Source: Oryzias latipes (lineage: Eukaryota; Chordata; Actinopteri; Beloniformes; Adrianichthyidae). From it: 64,000 nucleotides of DNA. Both the position numbers and the translations under genes were made by a program. Within the stretch, counting starts at the first letter, position 1. The number at the start of each line of letters is the position of its first letter. The notes beneath the pieces were generated by a model. The model had not been told where the DNA came from and made no database searches. It saw nothing but the letters and a program-made list of their open reading frames with translations. Positions 1-10,006 of the stretch are shown here, piece after piece. The stretch lies in NCBI RefSeq assembly GCF_002234675.1, contig NC_019876.2:22614398-22678397 (forward strand), in the 5' to 3' direction.

Positions 1-655
1 TGGTCACAGAGCCATAGCCCCAAACATGCGTGTTTGCAGCTAATCTCACAGTAACCCGATCCCCTTGCTGCAGCTGCACAAATGCAGCATTGCCTGCATT
101 ATCTGCTCCATCCTGTATTGTCGCATGGTCGTAAATTCCCACAATGAATTCCTCATTCTTCATGGGTTTGAGATCTACGAAGCGACTTCCTCCGGAGTGA
201 CAGAAGAAGCTGAAGTAGTAAATGCCATTAACAGGCGCAGTGAAGATTCCTGTGGAGACAATGTTTAATCCATGTTTATAGGCGATGAAACCAGAAAGTG
301 TTTTTAAAAAAAAAAAACATTTATTACTAAGAATTTGCATCATTTTCTTGATTTCCCACATGCATCATGGAATATGAAAGCATCTGTGCTTACCTGTAGA
401 TGGGTTGTAGGCCTGGCCCACATTTGTTATGGCCGTTTTAAAGAGGATGTTTGTGTTGAAGAATGGTCCGATGGCTCCACTCTCAGCAGTTGTAGCAGTA
501 AAAACTACTCTACAAAAAACACATCAACATCAACATAACTGAATAAAACATTTTTCTGTTCCGATTGAAAATTTGCCAGCATTAAGAGCAGCACAGATGT
601 TTCAGCCACCTTTACTCATCAGTTCTGCAATCTGGCTTTTGGCCTCTGTCAGTCG
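1..655 (-). CDS. C1q-domain protein, 3' part of gene (three exons seen, runs off window)
   Basis: Minus-strand exons at 610-~655, 394-507 and 249-1 join with GT/AG junctions. The first gives a short coiled-coil end (LTEAKSQIAELMSK). The second starts the C1q fold (KVVFTA...GPFFNTN...NPSTG). The third continues IFTAPVNGIYYFSFF, a DGADNAGNAAF stretch, GDRVTVRL and NTHVWG, all typical of the globular C1q/TNF-like head. The frame is open to position 1, so the last strands and stop lie outside the window. The family is secreted, forms trimers and binds ligands; in fish it is a large innate-immune group (C1q-like, cerebellin-like). No signal peptide or collagen stretch is visible, because the coiled-coil exon runs into a dispersed repeat at about 656. 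The gene is therefore either 5' truncated or has its first exons further right beyond the insertion. The domain call is firm; the gene's integrity is doubtful. Confidence 0.85.
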
Positions 656-2065
656 GACCAAGAAATAAGTAAAAAGTGTTTTACCTGGCATTGATAAACA
701 CGTTCAAAACTGGTCTGCCAAATATAAAGTTTGAATAAGTGAACTGTACTGTCAAAGATTGCACAACGCAAGACTTCTGATTTCTGTCTCTAGTTGCTTT
801 GCCCCACCCTCATAATTCCTTTGCCAATGTGTGGAAATATCTTTGGGCACATGGTTTTGTTTACAAGCTTTGGTTCAAAACAGGAAAGCCCTCTTGATGG
901 CAGTCTGAATACAGACCAAACACAAGGGTCAGGATTTGAACCAGAACAATTATTCGGACTCTGTCCAGACCAAATGATTTTTTAAGTCTGAATAATCACT
1001 TAGAAATGTATGTATAATAGAGATAAGCAGTGATGCTCTAAAAGCCCAGCTCTAATTGTCTGGTTTAATATTGATCCCAGCCACTGTGGGTCAAAGGCGA
1101 AGTTCATCCTAGAGCAATTCCCTCAGTCCCTTTACAGGGCTTTTATTATCTCATGTCTAAATAAATCACACAACTGTAGTAGGAACATACATTTTCTCAC
1201 AAACGTATATAAGAATGTATAGAAAATTGCAGTGATGGGAAAATTCAATGTTATTATTTGAGTTTGTAAGTTTGGTTCATATTTTCATACCAAATGATAG
1301 TTCATTGAAATGTTCTCTGTTTCTACAGTTTAATTCGCTCATATTAATATAGTTTATAAGTAGTCATAGGCATTGTAGGACCAGTTCTAAATCCTTGCAT
1401 GTACACATGTACATTAGGAGAGTAAATATTGTATTTTCATGACCATAATGCGTACTTAAAAGTCATACATTTTTTCCAAAATGTACGGTGTGCTGCGCAC
1501 TGTTGTGGGACTTTGGTAAAGAAGATGTAGTAGAGGACAGTATGAGAACAGTGAGGTGGGAAGTGTGGACGTGAGAGAAGACGCACCCCCAAATAGTACA
1601 AAGGGGAGGTGTGAGCATGATGCAGAACAAAGTTGTGTTGGAAATCCTGAAAATGCCACCTGCAAAGCGACAGGTTTATGAAGCACAGTTTAAACTGCAA
1701 GCTATCAGCAATGCAGAAAAACATGGGAATTGAGCAGCTGCAAGAGAATTCCAGATTAATGAATCCATGGTTCGCAAGTGGAGGAAGCTGGAAAAATGAA
1801 CTCCGACAAGTCAAGAAGACGTAGCCGAGTTTCCATGGAAACAAGGCGAGGTGGCTCGAGTTGGAAGACCGACTAGAGCAATAAGTTAAAGATCAGAGAA
1901 CAGCTGGGAGAAGTGTCTCTACAGTCACCATTCGACTGAATGGAGTAATGCTTGCAGAGGCAATGAAAATTGAACATTTTCAAGGAGGTCCGTCTTGGTG
2001 CTTTCGTTTTATGAAACGCTGTCATCCGGGCAAGGACTACAGTGGCGCAGCAACTGAATACACCT
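656..2065 (+). repeat. Dispersed repeat block, paralogous to 35315-36750
   Basis: From GACCAAGAAATAAG at 656 the sequence tracks 35315 onward for about 1.4 kb with scattered substitutions and small indels. Matching segments include CAGTCTGAATACAGACCAAA at about 900 and about 35560. The block ends in a decayed pogo-type transposase. The left boundary falls inside the C1q coiled-coil exon, so the block probably interrupts or replaces the C1q gene's 5' part. Terminal inverted repeats were not found. Confidence 0.7.
1560..2065 (+). pseudogene. Decayed pogo/Tigger-type transposase, N-terminal part
   Basis: In pieces on the plus strand it reads like the N-terminal DNA-binding part of a pogo-family transposase: QFKLQAISNAEKHGN, then an in-frame stop, then EFQINESMVRKWRKLEK. 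Further remnants of the CENP-B-like helix-turn-helix follow around 1840-2030 (GGPSWCFRFMKR). Stops and frame breaks rule out function. The copy at 36300-36860 is better preserved and extends to the first catalytic Asp region. Confidence 0.7.
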
Positions 2066-2514
2066 GCTAAACTGTTAAGATTCAAAACACAGTGATATTA
2101 CCCGTTAATGGTCTGGCAGGTTAAAGTTTTGGGCCACAGCTCCGAACAACTGCTTTCTTCAGTGTATGTTTTATTTCACTGGGCAGAAAGTGAGCACTGC
2201 ATATTCTAGCTGGGTGGGTGCACAGACCGAAGGAATATGCAGTGATATGAAAATCATGTGCAAATAGTCACTTTAAAAAAAAACTAAATGAAAAGTGCAG
2301 CCAATAAAAGATTTTAGCCTCGGACGCACCTAAAATACGTTTGGGCAATCCAGCGATGTGCATCTTGGCCACACGTACATGCAGTTCTTTACCTGGGAAA
2401 CTCAATGTATAGCAATTGCCCATGTGTGTCATGTTGGATGTCCCGTGACGGCCTATCCAGTAATATATATCAATGGTTAAAACCAAGCATTAGAATAGAA
2501 AAGACAGGTGAATT
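2066..2514. other. No gene recognised
   Basis: AT-rich spacer between the pogo remnant and the Tc1-like fragment. The open frames here are short, overlap on both strands and match nothing I know. Confidence 0.5.
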
Positions 2515-3149
2515 AAATTACTGTGATTATAGCGTGGTTGTTGGTGCCAGACGGGTTGGCCTGAGTATGTCAGATACTGATAATCTGCTTATATTTTCAT
2601 ACACAACCATCTCTGGGGGTTTACATAGAGTGGTCCCAAAAAAAGAGAAAAAACAACCAGTGGGCAGCAGTTCTGTGGGTGGAAATGTCTTGATGATATC
2701 AGAGGTCATAGGAGAATTGCTAGACTGGTTCCAGCTGATAGAAAAGCAATAGTAGCGCAAAGAAACACTGTGTCATGGTGCCTCTGTCAGCTCTCCTCCC
2801 CCTCCCCTACCACTCACCTCATCACCTGCCTGTCTATTTAAGAAGATTCTGGACCAGCATTCATCGCCAGTTCGTTGCCCCTGATGGTGCATTGTTTGGT
2901 CATTATTTATCTTGTTCAAGTATTTTCGTTTTTTGCCTAAGTCTCACTCTCTGTTTCATGCTCAGGAATTCATTCCCACGAGTGGTCACCTGTGTCCTCA
3001 ATTCTCATGGATCCAAGCCTCAACCTACCTCCAGTTTCGCCACGAGCCTCTGCCGGACCTCCAGCCACGTCAAGAGCCACGGTCGTATCCTCCGGTCACG
3101 TCAGGAGCCACGGACAAACCTCCAGTCAAGAGTTTCGTCTAGTTCAAGA

Positions 3150-4597
3150 GAGAGATGATTTTACCCAAACTTAGGAATTTTAAATCTTCTCAGTGTGTGA
3201 GAAACCTGGGCGTTCTTTTTGACTCTGAGCTGAATTTTACTCCTCACATCAGAAACATTGTGAAAATAGGATTTTACCATCTCAAAAACATTGCCAGAGT
3301 CCGCCCGTTCCTCTCTCTTGCCAGCACAGAGGTGCTAATGCATGCTTTTATTTTTAGTCGTTTAGATTACTGTAATGCCCTGCTCTCTGGTTTACCCCAA
3401 AAGTCGATCTCAAATCTACAACTTCTACAGAACTCAGCGGCACGAGTTCTGACGAGGACCAGGGGGCGGGAACAAATTACACCGGTTTTAAAATCGCTGC
3501 ATTGGCTCCCTGTGCGTTTCAGGATTGATTTTAAAGTTCTTTTAATGGTTTATAAATGTTTTTATGGTCTTGGGCCCTCTTATTTAAATGATATTATTTT
3601 AAAATACGAACCCTCGCGGACCCTGAGGTCCTCTGGCACCGGCCTCTTAGTTGTCCCTAAGGTAAGGACCAAGACACATGGTGAGGCTTCATTCTGCCAT
3701 TATGGTCCTCGCCTGTGGAACAGCCTGCCGGAGAACCTCAGGGCCGCAGAGACTGTAGAGGTTTTTAAGAAGAGGCTCAAGACTCACCTTTTTAGTCTGG
3801 CTTTTATATGACTTTGATCATTCCTTATGTCTTTTATTATTCATCTATTTATTAATTGAGGTATTTATTTACATATTTAATTATTTATTTTCTTGTAAGG
3901 ACTATTATTATCTTTGTTTCTAATATGCAATTCTTTTTATTGTTATTTTACCAATGATTCTTAGGTTATGTTTTAATCACTGACGTTTTTATTTTTTTTA
4001 TTTTTTAATTACTAACATTCTTATATCTTATTTTATTTTTTATCTTTTTCTATTTTTATTGTTGTTATTTTATGATCATTTTTATTTTTTATTCTGATGT
4101 TTTTTTTACTCCAGTGTTTCCTCTGGGGGATCCATCGTTCTTGGGCACCACCAGCTTGACCTGTAGGGCGTGCCGTTGCTGTGGTGCCCGTTCTGGTTGG
4201 GCGGGCTGGGGTCCCACTCTGTGGTCTAATAGCCATGGATGGGGCCCTGGGCTGCCCTGTGTTGGGCGGGCGCTGCGGTAATGGCCCCTGTGGTCCGGCT
4301 GGGCCTTGGAATGAATGGATCCCCATGATATCGTTTCCTCGCAGCAGTACCAAGCCAGACCTTCTTCAACTGCAGTTCTTTTTCTGTTCACGGTTCTACT
4401 GGGGTAACTGGGTGGGTGGGGGTGGGGGCAGGGGGTGGTGAGGGAGGGGTACCTTCTTTGTGTGATTGTCCTTTGTTTTCTGTTTTTAATAACTTTCACT
4501 TTTTATGACTGTTTTATCTGTTTTTATGTTAAGCGCTTTGTGTTTTTAACCAAAATGAAAGGCGCTATATAAATAAATAAAGTTTGAGTTTGAGTCA
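3150..4597 (+). mobile_element. L2-clade LINE, 5'-truncated copy
   Basis: The 5' end is truncated near 3150, inside the solo LTR. The copy contains the reverse transcriptase C-terminal region (3155-3811) and a 3' UTR ending in an AAGCGCTTTGTG / GGCGCTATATAAATAAA type tail at about 4530-4590, characteristic of fish L2-like LINEs. The 3' UTR includes a GC-rich patch (4120-4440) that produces meaningless open frames on both strands. Confidence 0.85.
3155..3811 (+). pseudogene. L2 LINE reverse transcriptase, C-terminal fragment (218 codons)
   Basis: An uninterrupted frame encodes the post-catalytic end of an L2-type ORF2. It shows CVRNLGVLFDSELNF, then RLDYCNALLSGLP, LQNSAARVLTRTR, ITPVLKSLHWLPV, GLLVVP and LWNSLPENLR, blocks shared by L2/Maui-type elements. 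The YxDD catalytic domain and the upstream endonuclease are missing through 5' truncation, so the fragment cannot support retrotransposition. The frame opens within the truncated sequence, so the first ATG has no meaning as a start. Confidence 0.88.
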
Positions 4598-5150
4598 TCT
4601 GAGTCATCCAGATCATCTGATCAAATAAAGCATTATTATTCCAGCGTCTGGGTCTGTCTCGTCAAGTTAGCCATGACACACTAGTTGCAAACAAGGTCTG
4701 CAGAAGAGCATCTCTGAACAACATTGAGGTAGATGAGCTACAGCAGCAGTAAACCACACCAGGTGCCACTCCTGTCAGCTAAGAACACCATATTTGGACA
4801 ATAAAGAATTGGAAAACACTGTCAGGGCTGATGAATCTCCATTTCTGCAGCAACATTCGAATGGTTGGGTCAGAATTTGATTTCAACAACATGAAAGCAT
4901 GTATCTATCCTTGTATCAATGGCTCAGGCTAGGGGTGGTAGTTCAATGGTGTGGAGGATATTTTAATGCCACACTTGAGGCCCCTTAGTACCAATTAAGG
5001 GTTGAAATGCTACAGTCTCCTTGAATATTGTTGCTGACTGTGTTTATCCCTCTATGACCACAGTGTAACAACTTCTGATGGCGAATTCGAGCAGGCGCCA
5101 TGTCATAAAGCTGGAATCATCTCAGTTTTATGAAAGTTTCTTTTTGCAGA

Positions 5151-5506
5151 AAATATGCAGTAAATAGACTCCAAATATGGATTTTTCATGACAGCTGTTC
5201 CCACACATCAAATAACAATGCATAATATTCAGCAACGTTTCACGTTTCATTATCAGACCTAGAAAAAAATCAGTTTTACCAATATTTGTTTCTTTATTTT
5301 GTATTTATTTTTGGCATCTTAGTGTTCAACTTTTCAGCTTTCACTTTGCCTGTCCGTCAAAGCAGCGAGATCCTTCTGTAGTCTGCATACATCTGCACAG
5401 GAGGAAGTGGCTTCATCGACCTGTGCTGCAACACCGTGGGCAAAATGAGCGCCACAAAGCAACAACGTCAACAACAACATGGTGGAGCTCAAGCTTCTGC
5501 AGTCCT
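5151..5506. other. Spacer, no gene recognised
   Basis: Unremarkable AT-rich sequence. It probably includes the tail of the Tc1-like remnant and the left flank of the Harbinger element. Confidence 0.4.
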
Positions 5507-6050
5507 GGGGCCTGTTTCAGAAAGGAGGTTAAGTGTAAACTCTGAGTGCGTTAACCCTGAAATCAGGGAAACCCTGGGTTTTCCGTTTCAGAATGGGAGG
5601 TTTGTTAAACCAGAGAAAGCAGAGTAAGTCAAACCCGTTTCTGAAAAAGAGGTAATTTTTACTCGGAGTCAGTGTCCATGGTTACTTACGCTGTGAACTT
5701 AACCTGGTCGGGAGCAGGTTTTATTCTCTAAACTCAAGGTTTCTGCCGGTCCCCTCCCCTTTTTAAAGACGAAGCGGTATTTTTTGCTTTAACCTTCATT
5801 GCCCAAATTTCCGTCACACAGAGACAAGTGACAAGAATGGCTTGTCCTTTTTTGGAGGACCCAATAGACGAGGAGGCTGCATTAATTCGTAGAGAATTAC
5901 ATTTACGTCGTGCGAGGATTTTGAGACCTAAACTCGATTTTTTGTCATTTCCCCATACGTTTTTGTTTGAGCATTACCGTTTTTTGTTGCAGTCAATTAC
6001 AAATATACAATGAAAACAACATTAGATATTGCTATGTAGATGTTTCATAT
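5507..6050 (+). mobile_element. Harbinger/PIF DNA transposon, 5' end with transposase N-terminal exon
   Basis: The left end GGGGCCTGTTTCAGAAAG resembles fish Harbinger terminal repeats. It is followed by clusters of AACTCTGAGT-like motifs typical of their subterminal regions. The ATG at 5837 opens a 58-codon frame (MACPFLEDPIDEEAALIRR ... LRRARILRPKLDF ... YRF) that matches the N-terminus of HARBI1-like nucleases. The frame stops at 6013, before any catalytic residue, and no downstream transposase domain was recognised, so the copy is a fragment. Confidence 0.7.
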
Positions 6051-6741
6051 GTCAAATATTGTCAACAAAGCCTACATCCATGACATGCTCAAAGTTGACC
6101 TGATTGAATTATGTTTTTATACTTCATTTTTAGCTGCTGCCATGTTCTTTTAATTCCTGCAGGATTGCATCTGCATGAAAATGAAATCAGGGACATTGAA
6201 TTAGATTAATGTAACAATTACTTTTTGGAAACACAATTCGCTAGCACTGCTTACTTTCTTAATTCCATATAAACCTATACCACTTGATCAATACACGGGT
6301 AGACAAAAGTTCACTTTAAAAACACAATTGCATGTATTAATATTAAACTGACCAACGTTTGCAAGAGGGGAAGGTTAACAAAAAAGTCCTCTAAACATTA
6401 CCGACGTTAAATGCATTTTCCCCCGATTGGTTCTGTACACTATGCAGCATTTCATGCAATTACACCAGGAATAACACTTCAAAAGTACACCTAAATATCG
6501 CCATTTTTTATTTCACACCTTACGCTATTTAAAAAGTTATTACAGCCAATATTTTATAACAATGATTTAAATGCAAACTTGCGCATTAACTGGAGCAGCT
6601 ATGTTTTTTCACGCTAACTTTCTCTGTTTTGCAGATGTAGCAGTGTTGCTTTTCTTCCGGAATATGTGCTCATATTCACTGTAACTCTGCAGCAGCTTCC
6701 TCCCCCAATAATTAGCATGATTGGCCAGTACGTTTCAGTGC
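6051..6741. other. No gene recognised
   Basis: AT-rich sequence with no convincing open frame. It may be the degraded interior of the Harbinger element. Confidence 0.4.
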
Positions 6742-6766
6742 CACACACACACACACACACACACAC
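6742..6766. repeat. (CA)n microsatellite
   Basis: About 12 uninterrupted CA units. Confidence 0.95.
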
Positions 6767-6920
6767 TCACCAACATGGGCAATTAGAGGACATTGACCAA
6801 TGAACATGTTTAATTAGCATGTTTTTTAACTGTGGGAGGAAGCTGAAGTGCCTTGAGAAAAACCCACACATCCACGAGGAGGACATGCAAACTTCACACA
6901 GAAAGGACTCAGCTGGGATT
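6767..6920 (-). repeat. Dispersed SINE/LINE-tail-like repeat
   Basis: CATGCAAACTTCACACAGAA and AGCTGGGATTTGAATC are the reverse-strand form of a common fish repeat whose opposite end carries a tRNA-like 'TTGCCTCACA...GTTCAA' stretch. A plus-orientation relative is at 9300-9423. Confidence 0.5.
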
Positions 6921-6925
6921 TGAAT

Positions 6926-7771
6926 CAGGGTGAGGTGTCAGAAAAAACGATTTGGCAAAATATCGCGATAGTTCATTTGGCAATACTTGTATCGATTCAA
7001 AATGCTGTCGGGACAATATTAATTATTTCTGAGCGTTCTCTAGCGTCTGACTCTTGTTTTCAACTTCACCCTCCGTCCGCTAGTTGGCAGCAGAGCACAT
7101 AGAGCCTCTTTGAGCAGCTCTACACGCACAAAACAATAGGAAAACCTCAGCTAGAGGAAGCATTTTTCATTGTTATGAGACAACTACATAGTTTAAAGTT
7201 ATGACAATGGTGGCATCAATGCTCTAGATTTTGAAGCTATGGTCGGTACCTTCATAATTAATTTTTGAAAAGCATTTCTTGTTCATAATAACTCCATGTG
7301 GTTTCATATTCCAAGATCAATTTTTAAACACTTAGGAGGCATAAACTTCCTTTTGAAATGTGATTTTGAAGTCAACAAGATTCCAATAATTTTGTCCAAC
7401 TTTCACAAACAGGTTCTTCAGTTTTGGAAAATGATATTCAATCACAATTTTACCCCACATGGATCAACATTATAGAGTAAAAGAACAGTATTCTTTGGTA
7501 GAAAATCTATATTCAAACAGGAGTGGTTTGACAGGAACATTCTTTTGAGATACAGTCGCAGTGCTTAACATTGTGATCATTAAATAAACTGAATTTGACC
7601 ATTTTATTACAATTAAGATGAATTGAAATTCAAGTAGAGTTTTTCCAAAGTCATATTTTAAAAACAAGAGAAAAAATGTGCTCCGGTACAATATCAGGGT
7701 ATGTATCGTATTGTGGGGCGCGTATTGAGAGACGTGTCGTATCGCCAGACTATTGCAATACACACCCCTAG
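6926..7771. mobile_element. Probable non-autonomous DNA element with ATATCGCGATA motif
   Basis: The block starts near CAGGGTGAGG and has AAATATCGCGATAG near its left side. Its right side, read on the minus strand, is GGGTGTGTATTGCAATAG followed by CTGGCGATACGAC. This resembles a fish hAT-type non-autonomous family whose ends carry tgtgtattg and cgatacgat motifs. The two ends match poorly, and no transposase is present. Confidence 0.35.
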
Positions 7772-8460
7772 TGCTACTACACCAACATGCAGCACTTATT
7801 TTTTCCCCACTTATGTGTATATTACTGGTCTGGAAAAAACGTTATTTTCTCTTTCCAGATGATAATGACACTGAAAACATGTGATGTGGCTTATTGTAAA
7901 TAATTCAAGGTGAAAGGAGATCAATTTTTCTTTCTCTCTCGTAGACAGCACTGAAGCTTGGATTGAAGGTGATGTTCAGGACTGAAATGACAAAGTTCCT
8001 TGCAGAACGTGATCCTAAAGGGATTTTGATGAGAACCCACCTACAAGTTATTCTGAGACTTTGGTCCAAGAGAGTGGCAAGGTTGAGTTAAAAGCTTCTT
8101 TGAGGCCACAGGTGGACGGCAGTAAACCACAGAAGTTTGTCACTTTAGCCCCCACAGTGTTGAGTAATCGTGTTTCAGGTAAAAAGGTGAATTGAACGTG
8201 TAAAGCATTGGAGTCTGCTGTCAGCAGCTGCTTTGAATGGAATCCTCATCATCTCTGCTGTCATGAGTTTTTCTTTCGTAGCAGTTGTCCTGTTCTTCCC
8301 CACTGTATTGTAAAATGACTGAATGCCCATCTGACTGAAGATTTGGCTGTTAACTGTTCTAGGTTCAAAAATCAAATTAAATTATAATTATGCAAATGTA
8401 CATTTTAACTTCTAACACCTGTAACCAGAGCAGATTAAATAACCTATTTAAGGTCATGGA
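7772..8460. other. Gene-free stretch with one exon-like open frame (8019-8180)
   Basis: A pyrimidine-rich run ending in TAG at about 7953 is followed by a plus-strand frame open from 8019. It reads ENPPTSYSETL ... KFVTLAPTVLSNRVSG and reaches a possible donor, TTTCAG|GTAAAA, at about 8178. It has no recognised homology and no partner exon. I record it only as a candidate exon. Confidence 0.2.
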
Positions 8461-9299
8461 AAATGACACTGAAGTTGTGAGGAAAACAGTATACTTACAT
8501 GATTGGCTTTTACATTAAATGCAATGGTTATTAGCAAAAACAGAGATTCACGACTGTCTTCTCATAATGAACTCAAAAATTATATAAATTTGACAAATTC
8601 TCATCTTGTCAAGCTTTCTCTTTATTGTAAAAATTTGAAAAATAACAGCATGATAAAGCTTGAAAGACATAAAGTCGTTTTAAATGTTGTCTTGAGTTTT
8701 GTAGTAACAGGCTTCAACCAGCAGAGAGCACTGCAGCCCAAAGATTCATATCATCACCTGCTCCATCAAAGCTCCAGGAGGACGTTTGTGGTTCAGTTTT
8801 TAAAATGTTCATTTGCTTTAAAATTCTGCATTTTTGTTTTAAATTGTGACTAATATTTATTTTTACATTTGAAAATTTAAACTTGTATCATCTAACTTTG
8901 ATGTAAGCCATAAATACATAACTGTCACTTCTGCATAGGTGCTGTGCAGAATGTAAAGTCAATGTATATAACATGTACCAAACTAAATAAAATTAGCAGA
9001 CCATCAGGTGTTGTAAAAAAAAAGGGATGGGATCACACAACATTTCTCTTCAACCCACTCCCTTTCAAACACGCTGTCTTGTTTATTCTGTTTTTTTTTA
9101 ACTGTTGTGTTTATTTTTATCTGTGTTTAAAATAAGGAAAATTGAATTGAAGTCAATGTGTTAGTCACATCAAAGAAGATGACAGAAGTATAAATAGAAA
9201 AAGATAGACATAGGCAGGTATAAGTTTAGTAGTCCCCCAAAATCTGTTTAGTCAAAGCAGTTCTCAATCATAGAAACAAGATAAAAAAAAAGAAATGAT

Positions 9300-9423
9300 A
9301 GTAACAAGGGCTGAACCGCTCTTGCCTCACATCAAGAAGGCCCCTGGTTCAAGTCTCAGCTGAAACAGGTTATCCATAGGAGACCCCAAAAGGGAAGAAA
9401 ATGGATTATGATGAATGAATGAA
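9300..9423 (+). repeat. tRNA-related SINE-like repeat
   Basis: GCTCTTGCCTCACATCAAGA and GGTTCAAGTCTCAGC look like a tRNA-derived promoter region (B-box-like GGTTCAAGTC). The tail is GGAAGAAAATGGATTATGAT followed by GAATGAATGA. It lies in the part of CTL-1's flank that is absent from the CTL-3 block. Confidence 0.5.
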
Positions 9424-10006
9424 AGTAACAACAAGCACACTATCCTGATGGATTGGAAAGCAGGATCCAGGGAAATGGGGAAGCAGGTGGTTGTTCAGGC
9501 TGAGACTAGGTCTCTGATGCATCCCTTCTCCTTTTCTTCCTCTTTTCCTTCTAGAAGTCCTAAAAGCGTCAGCAGGTCTTTGAGGATCTGTGGGGTTTAT
9601 AATTCCAGCGGTTTTCCTCATGGTGTCCCTAACCCAGTGGAAGTTCTCAGAGAAAGAAAGAGTTTATGGCTAAAAGTGATGAGTTTCCCAGGCTGCCCAT
9701 TTCTGTCATGAGGGCCCATGACAGGTAGCAAATGTGCTGTATTAGTATTAGTATAAGTATTAAATCTTAATCCCTAAAGGAGGACATTACACACATGGAC
9801 ACACAGAAAAAAAACATGACATTTTAGTCATGAAAACACAGAACTACACCAGAAAAACTATTTTACACACAAATCAACACAATGCAAATTTATCGCAAAA
9901 TCGCAGTTTTAACTAAAAGACCCAAAAATAATAACTAAATACTGCACTAAGCCCAACAAACCAGTAAATAAAATACTAAAAAGAACTGTAATCATTGAAC
10001 AGATTT

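Larger units (their letters stand above)
2771..4678 (+). mobile_element. Solo LTR (TGTCATGG...CCATGACA) carrying an L2 insertion
   Basis: The sequence begins TGTCATGG and ends CCATGACA, so it has TG...CA ends. It is flanked by CACTG on the left and CACTA on the right, a 4/5 match to a 5-bp target duplication. A TATA-like TATTTAAG lies near 2836 and AATAAAG near 4625. Its left 380 bp match the shorter, uninterrupted copy at 50888-51335, including a shared block around CATTCATCGCCAGTTCGTTG. No internal retroviral-type genes remain between the ends, hence solo LTR. Confidence 0.7.
2515..5150 (+). mobile_element. Tc1-like DNA transposon remnant, split by a nested insertion
   Basis: 2515-2770 and 4679-5150 are two consecutive parts of one Tc1/mariner-superfamily transposase region. 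The left part holds the helix-turn-helix stretch; the right part holds the start of the catalytic domain, ending near a block that resembles CCATGTCATAAAGC. The coding frame is destroyed by indels and stops. The gap between the halves is an LTR-type insertion (2771-4678), which itself carries an L2 LINE. Assignment rests on recognising the widespread fish Tc1 consensus; I could not align it. Confidence 0.7.

Noticed and set aside
1437..1844. Minus-strand 135-codon frame
   Set aside because: Antisense to the pogo transposase remnant.
4033..4499. Minus-strand 106- and 136-codon proline-rich frames
   Set aside because: They lie in the GC-rich 3' UTR of the L2 LINE.
9300..9423. Possible tRNA gene
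   Set aside because: Only B-box-like pieces are present; no cloverleaf can be drawn, and the tail is that of a SINE.
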